This document shows, in pieces, positions 45,186 to 55,300 of a stretch of DNA of 64,000 nt. Source of the DNA: an uncultured Clostridia bacterium. GTDB lineage: Bacteria > Bacillota > Clostridia > Christensenellales > UBA1242. A program made the translations under genes and the position numbers. Position 1 is the first letter of the stretch, and each line of letters begins with the position of its first letter. The notes under the pieces are model-generated. The model was not told the DNA's origin, did no database searches, and was given only the letters and a program-made list of their open reading frames with translations. Location of the stretch: assembly GCA_934754495.1 (NCBI GenBank), contig CAKVHW010000001.1, forward strand, positions 124,001 to 188,000. Direction: 5' to 3'.

Positions 45186-45300
45186 AAAACGAGGTAATCA
45201 AGACTTTTTGTCTTGATTTTTTTGTTGAATTTTAAATGGCACAAAATATTGCAGTTGGGCTTATCGTGTGATAAAATGTATAAAAAGGAGAAATTATTAA

Positions 45301-46006
45301 ATGAATTTTCAACCGATTATAAACTTTGAACCGATTATGCACTATCATACAAGAGATAAGAAAAAAGGAAATCCGATTGCTTTGAGAGATTTTTTATCTT
45401 TAAGAAATGAAGACCCATATTTTTCAGAAAAATTTGTTATTAAGATAATGGAAAACTCAAAATTCTTTAATGAGCAACAATTGCAATTAGTTGAAGAGCA
45501 AAGTCATAATGAACCTGATATAATCGATGTTTTGAATGAAGACAATAAATACGAAGTTAAAACTTTTTGGAATGAGAGTGGTTGTAAACTACTATCTTTA
45601 AATAAAAATTTTGGTGATGTTTATAAAGAGTTGTGTATTAATGAAGAATTAGATTATCAGTTTGCCAATTGGAACAAACCAGATATGTATAATGAAACAA
45701 GTAAAAAACTTATAGAAAAAATGAAGAAAAAGCCAATGGATTATATTTTATTGATGGTAAATACTTTCTCACTAGACAATAAAAATATATATCATTTAGA
45801 TAGGTCTATTGATGTAGATGTTTTAAAATGGCAATATGTATTAAATGTATACGATTTTAACTATGCTATTTACTTAATAAAACCAACATATTACAACCAG
45901 TTTACAATTTATCATATTACAAAAAAACAATATTGAAAATGATTTAATAAACTACAATGACTTTTTTGAAAAGTATGTAACCATAGAGAAAATTATATTT
46001 AGATAA
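45301..46006 (+). pseudogene. PD-(D/E)XK-like nuclease gene, apparently frameshifted at an A7 run
   Basis: The intact frame (45301-45936) gives 211 residues with the nuclease-like signature EPDIIDVLNEDNKYEVKTF near 71-89 (P-D ... E-x-K, spacing typical of the PD-(D/E)XK fold). At A7 (45921-45927) the frame runs into a TGA, but the +1 frame continues for 25 codons (NIENDLINYNDFFEKYVTIE, then KIIFR) to a stop at 46004-46006. That stop is 11 bp before the next ATG with its AAGGAG site. Removing one A restores a 234-residue protein tightly coupled to the next gene. It could be a mutation, sequencing error or programmed slippage. Family unknown. Confidence 0.65.
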
Positions 46007-46017
46007 GGAGAAAGTTA

Positions 46018-46737
46018 ATGAATGTAATAAGATTGCTACCACTTGCACTAATAAACAACAAGCATGTATGTGGAACGAAGATTAACTATGAAAATGATTT
46101 GATTGATGTGCTAAATAGTTCTTTTGATTTATTAAGAATAAAGGGGCTTGATAGTTTTTCTCCGATCACAAGTCAGGCGCATGGAGAATGCGATGCTCGC
46201 TCTGGCAACTACGAAATCGATTTTAAACTGTTAGTTCCTACCGAATTCATGAACAACAAGAAAAAAACCATGCCTGATGTTGACTATTCACATTTATCTG
46301 ATGGGTTTATTAGTATAAAAAATAACGAAAATAGTTTAAACAAAAAAGCAAAAATAGAAGCAGATAAATTGTTCTACACTTTTATTACCGCTTTTTTAAC
46401 AAAAGATAAAGATGATTTATTAAAAATAACAGACAAAAAGAATACATTATTTTCAGCAATAAAAAACATGCAGGTAAATAAAAATTTATTAATATATATT
46501 CCCTGTGAGTTTGAAAATAAAATTGACGCCATTGGGGTAATAAGTAAACTTTTGATGCCATTGTTTAACATAAGAGACGATTATGAAAAAGATACTTTTT
46601 TAACTTATTTTCAAAATGATTGTTTTGTTGTTCTTTATTATAAAAATGGACAACTATTTAAAGTTAATAGTGTTAGCAAATACTTTGTTCAACAATTCAA
46701 TAAATATTATACTCTTGCAAGCAGTATAGAAGAATAA
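46018..46737 (+). CDS. Putative PD-(D/E)XK-fold partner protein
   Basis: A 239-residue protein of unknown family. The segment GECDARSGNYEIDFKLLVP (about 56-74) has the Asp ... (E/D)-x-K pattern of restriction-endonuclease-like folds, with an upstream helix carrying Glu26. A long helical region follows, and the C-terminal half has alternating strands (FVVLYYKNGQLFKV). AAGGAG at 46005-46010 gives a strong start. It is coupled to the preceding PD-(D/E)XK-like gene, and both lie between tRNA-Arg and an integrase remnant; a defence or element-maintenance role is inferred. Confidence 0.6.
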   Translation: MNVIRLLPLALINNKHVCGTKINYENDLIDVLNSSFDLLRIKGLDSFSPITSQAHGECDARSGNYEIDFKLLVPTEFMNNKKKTMPDVDYSHLSDGFISIKNNENSLNKKAKIEADKLFYTFITAFLTKDKDDLLKITDKKNTLFSAIKNMQVNKNLLIYIPCEFENKIDAIGVISKLLMPLFNIRDDYEKDTFLTYFQNDCFVVLYYKNGQLFKVNSVSKYFVQQFNKYYTLASSIEE

Positions 46738-46773
46738 TAAATCAAAATAGCCCCTAAACAAGAGGCCATTTTT

Positions 46774-46896
46774 TTAATTTGCATACAACAGATTTTCTAT
46801 TGTGTCAGAGGCTCTTTTGTCGGATTGTTTAGTATAGTGAGAGTAAATATTTAATGTTGTTTGAGTGTCGCTATGACCAACTCCACCAGCAACTAT
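46774..46896 (-). pseudogene. C-terminal remnant of a tyrosine recombinase (phage-type integrase)
   Basis: About 40 codons on the minus strand read GVGHSDTQTTLNIYSHYTKQ and end SDTIENLLYAN before a stop. This is the final part of an integrase, with the GHSD block and the catalytic Tyr in NIYSHY. Upstream the frame is closed by a stop at 46897-46899 and no catalytic Arg or N-terminal domain is nearby, so most of the gene has been lost. It supports past integration next to the tRNA-Arg. The remaining 46900-47040 holds no recognisable gene. Confidence 0.85.
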
Positions 46897-47052
46897 TTAC
46901 TTGTTGCGTTATAGTACTGAAAACACTACCATAAAAATGGAAACTCCATCAACAAAAAATATTACATATACATCAAATCTTATAACCTTTAATGGAATGA
47001 AAGTTGAAACTGAACACAAAATAACAAGCTTTTAATAAGGATTGAAAACAAT

Positions 47053-47097
47053 TAAAAAAAAGCATATTTTAGGAATTTTCCTAGATATGCTTTTTTT
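47053..47097. terminator. Long hairpin terminator
   Basis: AAAAAAAAGCATAT and ATATGCTTTTTTT enclose an inner TAGGAA/TTCCTA stem. It sits between the degraded element and the DUF3137 gene. Confidence 0.8.
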
Positions 47098-47158
47098 GTG
47101 TGGGTATAAAAATTCTTATAATTTTTTTTAAATATTATTAATATAATATTAATAATTG

Positions 47159-48394
47159 TTACTCGCTATCATCACTTGGTGGTTCTGGCTCGGCTTCTTC
47201 ATCGTATTTGTCTTCTAGACTATATAAAAGTTTTTCGCCGCTACTGTCTCTTAGGTCGTCATCTTCGCTGTCACTGACTTCGCCGTTCTCGTTTCTAACA
47301 AGTGGTTTTGCAGATTGGTGTTTTTGTGTCTTCTTTGCAACTTTACTTTTGTTTTCCGAGTTGTTGTTGGCTGTTGTGTCGCCGTCAGCATTTTCGGTGT
47401 CTTCTGTTGTTTCACTTTGTACATTGGCTGGAAGGTTGTCCATTTTAAATACTTTATTGTTGTTTTTAATTTCTTCAGCAATTCCAAGTATACAACTAAT
47501 GTCGTCATAAAGATTATCAAAAACATTCACGCTAAGCTCTTTTAGGTTGCTTTTCATTTCAAATAAATTTCTATCCAGTGCAATATACATTTCGTCTTTG
47601 CATAACAACAACCCAAGTTGTCCAGTACGTTTTTTTAGGTTTTTAAGTTTGTTCATCATAGTTGGGGTCAAAATGCACAAGGCTTCTACTTGGTCATCGG
47701 TGCTTACAATAAAGTTCTTGTTAAATTGAATGTCTTCTAGTTTTATTACTTCAAGGTCTTCTTCGTCATCGTTAATGGCAAGGGTGCACTTAAATTGAAA
47801 TGGGAATTTTATATAACCAAAAGCGCCTGTAAATATGTCAATAGTCCTTGTTTCTTCTTCGGTGTAGGTGATTCCATTGGCATCTCTTCTTGTCACGGTT
47901 TCGGTTTCTTCTTTTGTTACGTCAAGGTCGCTTATTAAAAATTGTGTGTTAGAGTCTGTTCCGTCATCGTTTTTAATTGTTATTTTAAATAAATCTTCGC
48001 CACCATATGAGTCGTATATATCAAACAAAAAACTTTTTCTAAATAGTTTTTCGTCCATATATTTATCTGGTTCGTAAGAGTAGGTGTAGCCGTCAAGCAA
48101 ATAGTCCATAATGGCTCTAATATGTTTTTCTTTAAAGTTGTCCCACTTAAATCCGCTTATGGCTGGGATTGTAAAACAAGTTACAAGTATTACAACACCC
48201 ATAAAAACACCAACAATAATTTTGGATACAGTACTATCTACACATATCACAGCAAAAATTGCCATTAATATCTCAATTGGAAGTATTGTGGCAAGTAGTA
48301 TTTTTGTACGTTTTTTGCACTTTAAAAATTTCTTTTTGTCATCACCGGATATTCGTTTTTTGGCAAAAGCTTTAAATTCTTCTTTTGATACCAT
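47159..48394 (-). CDS. DUF3137 membrane protein
   Basis: A 411-residue protein with two adjacent membrane segments near 32-51 and 56-75, followed by a large cytoplasmic or exterior beta-rich domain with the DUF3137 pattern (FRKSFLFDIYDSYGGEDLF, FTGAFGYIKFPFQF, and FNKNFIVSTDDQVEALCILTP). The C-terminal 90 residues are acidic, low-complexity and probably disordered (EDTENADGDTTANNN, DSEDDDLRDSS). It begins 4 bp after the lemA stop. LemA plus DUF3137 is a recurrent pairing of unknown biochemical role at the membrane. Confidence 0.8.
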   Translation of the reverse strand: MVSKEEFKAFAKKRISGDDKKKFLKCKKRTKILLATILPIEILMAIFAVICVDSTVSKIIVGVFMGVVILVTCFTIPAISGFKWDNFKEKHIRAIMDYLLDGYTYSYEPDKYMDEKLFRKSFLFDIYDSYGGEDLFKITIKNDDGTDSNTQFLISDLDVTKEETETVTRRDANGITYTEEETRTIDIFTGAFGYIKFPFQFKCTLAINDDEEDLEVIKLEDIQFNKNFIVSTDDQVEALCILTPTMMNKLKNLKKRTGQLGLLLCKDEMYIALDRNLFEMKSNLKELSVNVFDNLYDDISCILGIAEEIKNNNKVFKMDNLPANVQSETTEDTENADGDTTANNNSENKSKVAKKTQKHQSAKPLVRNENGEVSDSEDDDLRDSSGEKLLYSLEDKYDEEAEPEPPSDDSE

Positions 48395-48398
48395 GATT

Positions 48399-49037
48399 TT
48401 ACTCCTTAACTACAGGCAAAACCTTTTCGTTTGCATCTATTTTAAATAGAACTTCTTTGGTGTATCCATAAGTTTTTGCTAAAATATTGCTAGGAAATGT
48501 TTGTATAAGCGAATTGTATTCGTTTACATTGCAGTCGTAAATTCTACGAGCCGAAACAATCCTGTCTTCAATATCTCCAAGCTGTTCCATAAGGTTTTTA
48601 AAAAGTGGTTGTGCCTTTAAATCCGGGTAACTTTCTGCCACGGCAATAAGACTTTTCATTTGCGGAACAAGTTGGTTGGAGTAGTCAAGTTTTTGGGATT
48701 CGTCAGTCGCTTTAACTGCCAAATTTCTAAGTCTTGTTACTTCGGTCAAAACTTCCTTTTCGTGTTTTGCATAACCCTTAACAGTGTTTACAAGATTTGG
48801 CACAAGGTCAAAACGCAACTTTAAGTGAATGTCTATAAGTGCTAGGCTTTCTTTTACCTTGTTTTTGTATCTAACCATTTTGTTGTAAATTGAGATATAG
48901 GTGATAATAAGTGTAAATGTAAGCACACCAAATATAGCCCCCAATATGTATTGTTTAACAGCAATTAGTGCAGTAGAAACAGCAAAAAGAACTGTAAATA
49001 CAATTCCAAACATCATTTTTAATCCATTTTTGTTCAT
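48399..49037 (-). CDS. lemA: LemA family protein
   Basis: A 212-residue protein with a hydrophobic N-terminal region (about 7-50) and a helical-bundle domain carrying the LemA signature IDIHLKLRFDLVPNLVNTVKGYA (split: LIDIHLKLRFDLVPNLV, then NTVKGY), AVAESYPDLKA, and YNSLIQTFPSNILAKTYGY. Length is typical. It heads the LemA-DUF3137 operon. Confidence 0.93.
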   Translation of the reverse strand: MNKNGLKMMFGIVFTVLFAVSTALIAVKQYILGAIFGVLTFTLIITYISIYNKMVRYKNKVKESLALIDIHLKLRFDLVPNLVNTVKGYAKHEKEVLTEVTRLRNLAVKATDESQKLDYSNQLVPQMKSLIAVAESYPDLKAQPLFKNLMEQLGDIEDRIVSARRIYDCNVNEYNSLIQTFPSNILAKTYGYTKEVLFKIDANEKVLPVVKE

Positions 49038-49151
49038 ATGCTATAAATCTTCCCTTTTGTGATAATAAATATCACTTTATTATAAATATAAAATAACATA
49101 TTTACGGTTTTTTATCAATTTAATTAAGGCTAATATAATGTAAAAACAAAA

Positions 49152-49175
49152 AAAGGCACTGTTTAAAGTGCCTTT
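49152..49175 (-). terminator. Surface-protein terminator
   Basis: AAAGGCACT and AGTGCCTTT around 6 bases, with a T run on the minus strand, 19 bp after the surface protein stop. Confidence 0.8.
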
Positions 49176-49193
49176 ATAATTTTTTAAAATGGT

Positions 49194-51806
49194 TTATTCA
49201 CCATCGTGCATGTTGTTGAAATCTTCTTCGTCATCATCTTCTAGGTTTATGTGGTGTTTTGATGCATTCTTTTTAAGTTCTTCATTAGACTTTTTAGCAT
49301 AACTTTCTTCATAAACTTTTTCAACAGTGCTAACCATTTTGCGTTCTAGTTTTTCTTTGATAGGCTTTTTAAATGTAACAACTATAACCACTGCAAAAAT
49401 GATAGCAACTGCTAGTATGCTAAATAGCCAAATACCAGTTTCAGCAAACCAATTTGACTTAGTCATCATAAAGGCGTAAGTGCCAAGGTCTGAGTTTTTA
49501 ATTACAATGTAGCCATTCTCAACATTAAAATTACATTCGTTGTATGAGCCGTTGTTAAGAGTGAAAATGTGAAGTTTTGATGTGTCAACATTGTTAAGTT
49601 TAAATCTAATTGTTTCCACATTGCTACTTTGACTTTCATTGTTTTGAAGTCCTAGTTTAATCATTTTAATTAGGTTTAAGTCGTTTCCAATTGCAGACAA
49701 ACTTGTGTCGCTTTTGTTTGCGGTAATTACACCAATAGTAAGTTTTGCACCAATTTCAAATCCTCTAAGACCTTCCACCTCAACCATAACGTCATTGTTT
49801 TTCGCTGTAAGTTCGGCAGGTAAAATTCTAATTACACACAAGGCCTCGTTGCCTTTAATGTTTTTAGTGTCTTCGGTGTAAACTTTCAATACGTATTCGC
49901 CAACTTCTTTTACACCACTTGGGTACATAACACCAGCAGCGGAGAACATAACTTGTTGTTCACCGTCATAAGTATAACTTGGCAAAATATATTGACCGTT
50001 GTATCTTTGAGTGATAAGGTTGCTATTTAAAATAAGTGTTTCTGATTTCTTTAAAATATAGTAAGTAGTTGTTGCGTTCTTTAGTTCGTAGTTTTGATTG
50101 CTTCCGCTTAATTTTGCAGTTGCAACATATGCGTTTGCAGAACCTTCGTTTGCATCAATTTCAGCACCCATAACTTCAAGGTCAACAATTAGCCCGTTGT
50201 CTAGTGCAAGTGCTTTAGGTGCTTGTCTTAGTCCGTTGTAATATAGTGTGTAGTTACTCCATCTTACTTCAATTGTCTTTTGGCTAATCTTCCAACTAAA
50301 TGTTGTAATTGCTCCGCTTGCAAGTTTGTAGTTTGGATTGTTAAGCCCAATTACTTTTACAGCATACTTGCCTGCATTGGCGGTAATCAAAACAGAGTCT
50401 GCAGAATATGTAAGATTAACATTAGAGCAAGCGCTGTTGTCTTTGTGGTATAGTGTAGGGGTTACGTTTATTGTTGTGCCATTGTAAGAAAACTCACTAA
50501 CACTAGGCCATACAATTGTAAGTTCGCTAGGCAAAACAGAAAATTTCTTTTCGGTGCTAGAAAGTTCGTAGTTGGTGCTAAACGTATCTTTTAGTGTAAG
50601 CACAGCCTTCCATCTACCTGTTCCAAAAACGCTTTCTTCATAGGTTTCAGTTTCGTTGTTTGTTAGTTTTAGTAACTTACAATTAGCATAATCTACTACT
50701 GGGTTGAATTCAACAATGTCAATATTTTCATTGTATTCGATTGAATTTGCAATGTTCCATTCAACATCTATAATCTTCTTTGCAACAGTAAAGTTATAAC
50801 AATTGTCACTAAGTATATTTATATTGTCAAGAAACTCACTTTTAACATTTACAATCATTTTGTACTTTCCGGCATTAATAATGCTACTTACAGGAATGTA
50901 ATCGGTTGTAAAATAATTATATTGCACATCAAAATAGTTGTTTGTAATATAACTTAAGTTTGTGTTAAATGGTAGTGTTAGGCTAGAGCCTGTGTATTCA
51001 AGAAGTGTGTCATTAAATGTAAGTGAAACTTCTGCTTTTTCAATTGTAATAAAATAAGTGTGAGTTTTTACAAGTTTGTTGTCGTTGTATACTTCGTAAG
51101 AATATGTGTAAGTGCCTACTTTTAATCCGCTTATTCTTATGCTTTTAGATGTATCAATTTGTTCGTCACCTCTGTACCAAATGTAGTCACCACTTTCATT
51201 TATGGTAAGGTCAATTGATTCACCAAAAGTGTGTGTTTGGTTTTCGGTTGTGCTTGTGCTGGTTGTAATAAGTCTTTCGTTTAGGTTTACCCAATTTTCG
51301 CTTGCATTTGTGGTTTTAAAGTTTTCAATGTCGTCACTTGTTTTGAATACAAATACAGTTGTGTCAGGAAATGAATCAGGTTGTACAGTGATGTTTGAAT
51401 TAACATAAACCTTTTCAATTTGTGTTCCTAAAAATGCTTTGCTTCCAATTTTTGTAAGGCTTGCAGGTAATGTTAGTTCGCCACCTAAGTTACTGCAGTT
51501 TTGAAACGAGCATTTTATAATGCTTTGTAAGTTGGTTGCTTCTTTTAGGTTTAGTCCAACAATTAAATCTCTTGCAGCAGGTGAGTTGAAGTTTATTGCA
51601 TCGCCATTTCCAATTGAAGTTATGTTAAATTCACCATATTTAGCAGGAACATCAACAATCACTTCGCTTGTTGGTGCTTCCCTAAATCCGTCTAGTTGGT
51701 TGCAATTAAAATGTAATGCTTCCGTACTAGAATAGGTGTAAGGGGTGAATAAAATTACAACAAGCCATAAAAGGGTTGTTGTAGCCATCAAAAAATATTT
51801 TTTCAT
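49194..51806 (-). CDS. Cell-surface protein with BspA-like LRR and MBG-type domains
   Basis: An 870-residue exported protein. The signal segment is MKKYFLMATTTLLWLVVILF. It is followed by a short BspA-like leucine-rich repeat (ATNLQSIIKCSFQNCSNLGG, then LPASLTKIGSKAF), Ig-like and several MBG-type beta modules recognisable by repeated LxYTG/YNG ... AGKYxVxV patterns. A C-terminal membrane segment (ETGIWLFSILAVAIIFAVVI) and a Lys/Asp/Glu-rich cytoplasmic tail end the protein. The start at 51806 follows AAAGGA; the frame from 51884 would begin upstream of the promoter. Likely an adhesin or envelope protein. Confidence 0.8.
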   Translation of the reverse strand: MKKYFLMATTTLLWLVVILFTPYTYSSTEALHFNCNQLDGFREAPTSEVIVDVPAKYGEFNITSIGNGDAINFNSPAARDLIVGLNLKEATNLQSIIKCSFQNCSNLGGELTLPASLTKIGSKAFLGTQIEKVYVNSNITVQPDSFPDTTVFVFKTSDDIENFKTTNASENWVNLNERLITTSTSTTENQTHTFGESIDLTINESGDYIWYRGDEQIDTSKSIRISGLKVGTYTYSYEVYNDNKLVKTHTYFITIEKAEVSLTFNDTLLEYTGSSLTLPFNTNLSYITNNYFDVQYNYFTTDYIPVSSIINAGKYKMIVNVKSEFLDNINILSDNCYNFTVAKKIIDVEWNIANSIEYNENIDIVEFNPVVDYANCKLLKLTNNETETYEESVFGTGRWKAVLTLKDTFSTNYELSSTEKKFSVLPSELTIVWPSVSEFSYNGTTINVTPTLYHKDNSACSNVNLTYSADSVLITANAGKYAVKVIGLNNPNYKLASGAITTFSWKISQKTIEVRWSNYTLYYNGLRQAPKALALDNGLIVDLEVMGAEIDANEGSANAYVATAKLSGSNQNYELKNATTTYYILKKSETLILNSNLITQRYNGQYILPSYTYDGEQQVMFSAAGVMYPSGVKEVGEYVLKVYTEDTKNIKGNEALCVIRILPAELTAKNNDVMVEVEGLRGFEIGAKLTIGVITANKSDTSLSAIGNDLNLIKMIKLGLQNNESQSSNVETIRFKLNNVDTSKLHIFTLNNGSYNECNFNVENGYIVIKNSDLGTYAFMMTKSNWFAETGIWLFSILAVAIIFAVVIVVTFKKPIKEKLERKMVSTVEKVYEESYAKKSNEELKKNASKHHINLEDDDEEDFNNMHDGE

Positions 51807-51840
51807 CTTTTTTAGTCCTTTTTCGTAAAAACCAAACAAA

Positions 51841-51869
51841 ATTCTACATAAATTACCAAGTCGTGTCAA
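51841..51869 (-). promoter_or_regulatory. Promoter for the LRR/MBG surface protein
   Basis: On the minus strand: TTGACA (51869-51864), 17-bp spacer, TAGAAT (51846-51841). Transcription would start about 28 bases before the ATG at 51806. Confidence 0.8.
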
Positions 51870-51886
51870 GTTTAATTTGCACAAAA

Positions 51887-52147
51887 AATGGCAAAATTTG
51901 CCATTTTTAAAACTTTTGTAATATGTGCCAAATTTTATTATTTTATTATTTTTTAAAAAAGTTTTACAACCACTATTACTTAATAGTATAATATATATAA
52001 GTAGTTATTTCAATATTAAATCGACATTTTTATCTATTTTTTTTAAACATCAAAAATTTTTTTGATTTAGTAGCATAATAAAAACCAAAACAATTAATGT
52101 AACAAGATTTAAATATCGCAATTATTTATAACAACTAAAAATTGTAT
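51887..52147. other. AT-rich spacer before tRNA-Arg(TCG)
   Basis: A small palindrome AATGGCA...TGCCATT lies at 51888-51906; otherwise about 240 bp of AT-rich DNA with no coding frame or clear signal. Confidence 0.5.
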
Positions 52148-52222
52148 GCTCCCATAGTGAAGTGGATATCACAATGGTCTTCGGAACCATTATGGAGGGT
52201 TCGAGTCCTTCTGGGAGCGCCA
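52148..52222 (+). tRNA. tRNA-Arg(TCG)
   Basis: Acceptor GCTCCCA/TGGGAGC, anticodon stem ATGGT/ACCAT with loop CTTCGGA (anticodon TCG), T-arm GGTTCGAGTCC and encoded CCA; 75 nt. Confidence 0.93.
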
Positions 52223-52283
52223 ATAAAATGTATGCAAAAAAACATACAACTTGCCATATCACTTATTTGGTGGCTTAATTAAT

Positions 52284-52329
52284 AAAAAACAACCGACTAT
52301 ACTCATAAAAATTTAGTCGGTTGTTTTTT
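52284..52329. terminator. Bidirectional hairpin terminator
   Basis: AAAAAACAACCGACTA and its complement TAGTCGGTTGTTTTTT, between tRNA-Arg and the convergent M64 gene. Confidence 0.85.
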
Positions 52330-52355
52330 ATAATTTTTCTTGTTTTATAAATTAT

Positions 52356-55300
52356 TTAGTTCTTCTTATTTTTTTTGGTGAACAACGATTTTATTGCAAT
52401 ACCCAAGTCTGCAAAAGTTTTTTTCTTAATTGCAAACCAGAAGATTGAAAACCCGCCAATTCCTGCAAATACCACTGCGCCGATTATTATGCCTGTAATT
52501 TTACCACTGGTTAGAGTGTTGTTGTGTTTTTTACCGTCATTTGTTTCTGAATCGGGCAAAGGTAAAATGTCGTAAACTGCTGTAAGGCTTACTTCGCTAT
52601 TTACTGTGAATGTGTAGTTTTTGTCTGTGCTTACAATTTCTCCTCGTTCGTTTTTCCAGCATTTAAACACTTTTCCAGTAGTAGGCTCATCGGCTGTTAT
52701 GGTTATACTTTCACCTGCTTTAACAAACTCTGTATCACCGCTAATGGTGCCACCAGTGACGGTTACTTTGTACGTGCCGGTTTTTGCAATTCTAAGGTCA
52801 GTAATTTCGTTTCCAGCTTCATCAAAGTGCTTTCCACAAACCAAACAGTCATAGTGTCCTTTTGTTCCAAACTCTGTTTCGGTTGCGGATACCTCTTCTT
52901 TCCAGTCACTATAAGTATGGGGTTTTGTTGTACCATAAGCAGCTTTGCATACGGCACAAATTGCTTGTTCTGTGCATGTTGCAGTTCCACCCAAACAGTT
53001 TGCTGTTTCGGTATGACTACCATCTTTCTTACAAGTGCGAGTGTGTGTGCCATTTCCGTTGCTAATCCACTCGCCCCAACGGTGAACATGAGTATTGGTT
53101 TGTTTGGTGTAATAATATGTCACCGTTTGACCACTACCGTTTATTGTTTCGTGTTGTCCTTCCGCTTTTGCAAATGTATGCCCCAAAAGTGTAGGCGGTG
53201 CAGTCCAATTGAGAGTAGTTCCAAGTGGAATAGGTATTACAGCTCTTGGAGCGTTTGGAATTTCAGTACCGTCTTCAAACTTGTATTCTATATTTACGTT
53301 TGCGTAAATTTGAGTTTCTGTGTTGTCATTTGCCAACACGTTCCCTGTTTCGTCTGTCACTTCAAAAGCAACTGTGTCGCCACTGTTTAAAACCGCATTG
53401 GCAGGAATTTGATAAATCATAGAACAATTCACTAGTCCAGAATTAAAATCGCTACCAGTATATTCTAAAGCACCTTTAGGCCAAAACTTGTTTTTATCGC
53501 CCCATACGGGAATAGTAAAAGTTTGAGTTAATTCAAGCTTATTGCCACTTGTTGTAGTTCCAATACTTCCGTCAGCACGTTTTATCCAAACCTTCATGGT
53601 GATGTATCGTTCTGTAGTTTCAGAAAGATTTTGGACAATTGTTCTAAGCTCAATTTTTTCACCTCTCATATTAGTGCCGAATTTGTTTTTGTTTGCTCCG
53701 CTAAGAATTACATTGTTATGATAATTTGCAAAATTATAATATCCAGTATAGCTTGTGTCTTCAAACTCTGAGTAAGTGGTATATTGCCCAGTATATTTCT
53801 TAACTTCAGGGTTGGCAACATAGAGGTTTTTTCCATTTACAAGTTGCGATAATCTCTTATAACCTTGCAACTTGCAAACTTCACATAATGGGAAGCTTGT
53901 GTCACGCATAAGGCACTCAAAACTTGAGTTGTAAGAATTGCCATAACCTAGTGCATTGCATGTATAAGTTTTTCTAAAACCTAATAGTTGTTTCCACTTT
54001 ACATTGTTTGGGTCGTGAGTGTGTGTCACATTTAATGATGTGATATCTGTTTGGGGTGAAGTTCTATCTAAATACTCGTCACCGAGACCTAATAGCCCGT
54101 GTCCAAGCTCGTGAGTAAAAGTCTTTGCAGCTCGGTCGCTGTCTGATGGTGTTATGAAATAGTGAAATCCTGACTTAAGATTTGTATATGCGTCACCAAA
54201 ATTACGGGTGGTATTTACAAGCAACGCAAACTGGTTAATGTAATTATGCACGTAATAAAATGGGGGATATTGTTTGTTGTCGTCCCAATACATTACGTCA
54301 GGTTCAGTGTTGTTAGGAATATGAGCATCGTGTATTTGTTCAATAAAAGTAGGGCCTATACATCTTTCAAAAATATGATTTTTCCAACTGTTACCCATAT
54401 TTGTTGATATCGAAGATGAATTCTTATTGCTTACTACTACGTCAAAAAATGTACTGCCACCATTTTCAAAACTCGACTCTGATGCTGTGCAAAGTGCGTA
54501 AACGTTAAAACGGTCGGCATAACTACGGTATGGTTCGTACTGCATAGCGCCTCTCCAAACCTTTTTGACATCATTTATAAACTTTTGCTGTTGACTTTTT
54601 GTATAACCTTCACCACAAAACACGATAACCATGTTTTCGGTGTCGCTTCTTGTTTTTTGAATAGTGTATACTGGGATTGTTGGATTAGCATATTTGCCGT
54701 CATTTGAGTAATAAGGGCCAAGGGTAAGTTCAAGCTTTTGTTCAATATTAATATCCCACTCTTGATTTGGGTCGTCTTCAGGCTCGGCAACGGTATAATC
54801 GTCTTCCATTTTGTCGGGAGCTGAACCAATATATGGGTTTAAAAGTGTTCCATTGCCTGACGTTGCCACATAATAGTTGGTATCAAGATAAAACGCAGGT
54901 CTCACTCCAATGTAATCTCGTTGAGGCGACTCTCTGCCTATTGTTCCATTATTATGGACATAACGCATATCATGGTTGCAATCTGTTACCGGAGTCCTTA
55001 GCCAATATGGCCAGTTTGTTCCTTCTTCATTTTTACCCACATAGTAGCTGTCAAAATTTTTCCAAACAGCGTTTACTTGCTTGACATCAAGAAGAAAAAC
55101 TTTTTCAGTTGAATTCTCGCCGTATGCGCTTTCAAAGTTGTTGGCAACGCTTTGAATATCATAATTTAATTCTAAATCGGAGCGACCATCGCCGTCATAA
55201 ATTCCTTGTTTGTATTCTGGATGAGATACAAGCGAACGTTGGGTAATAGTCTTCATTGTTGCAATTTCAGCTTTTGTAAAGTCGCTTAAAAACCCAGCTT

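Noticed and set aside
46900..47040. Second gene fragment after the integrase remnant
   Set aside because: Plus-strand frames are closed after about 20 codons; no recognisable similarity.
52827..53390. 187-residue plus-strand frame opposite the M64 gene
   Set aside because: Antisense shadow rich in Cys, Phe and Ser; the minus-strand M64 protein is well supported here.
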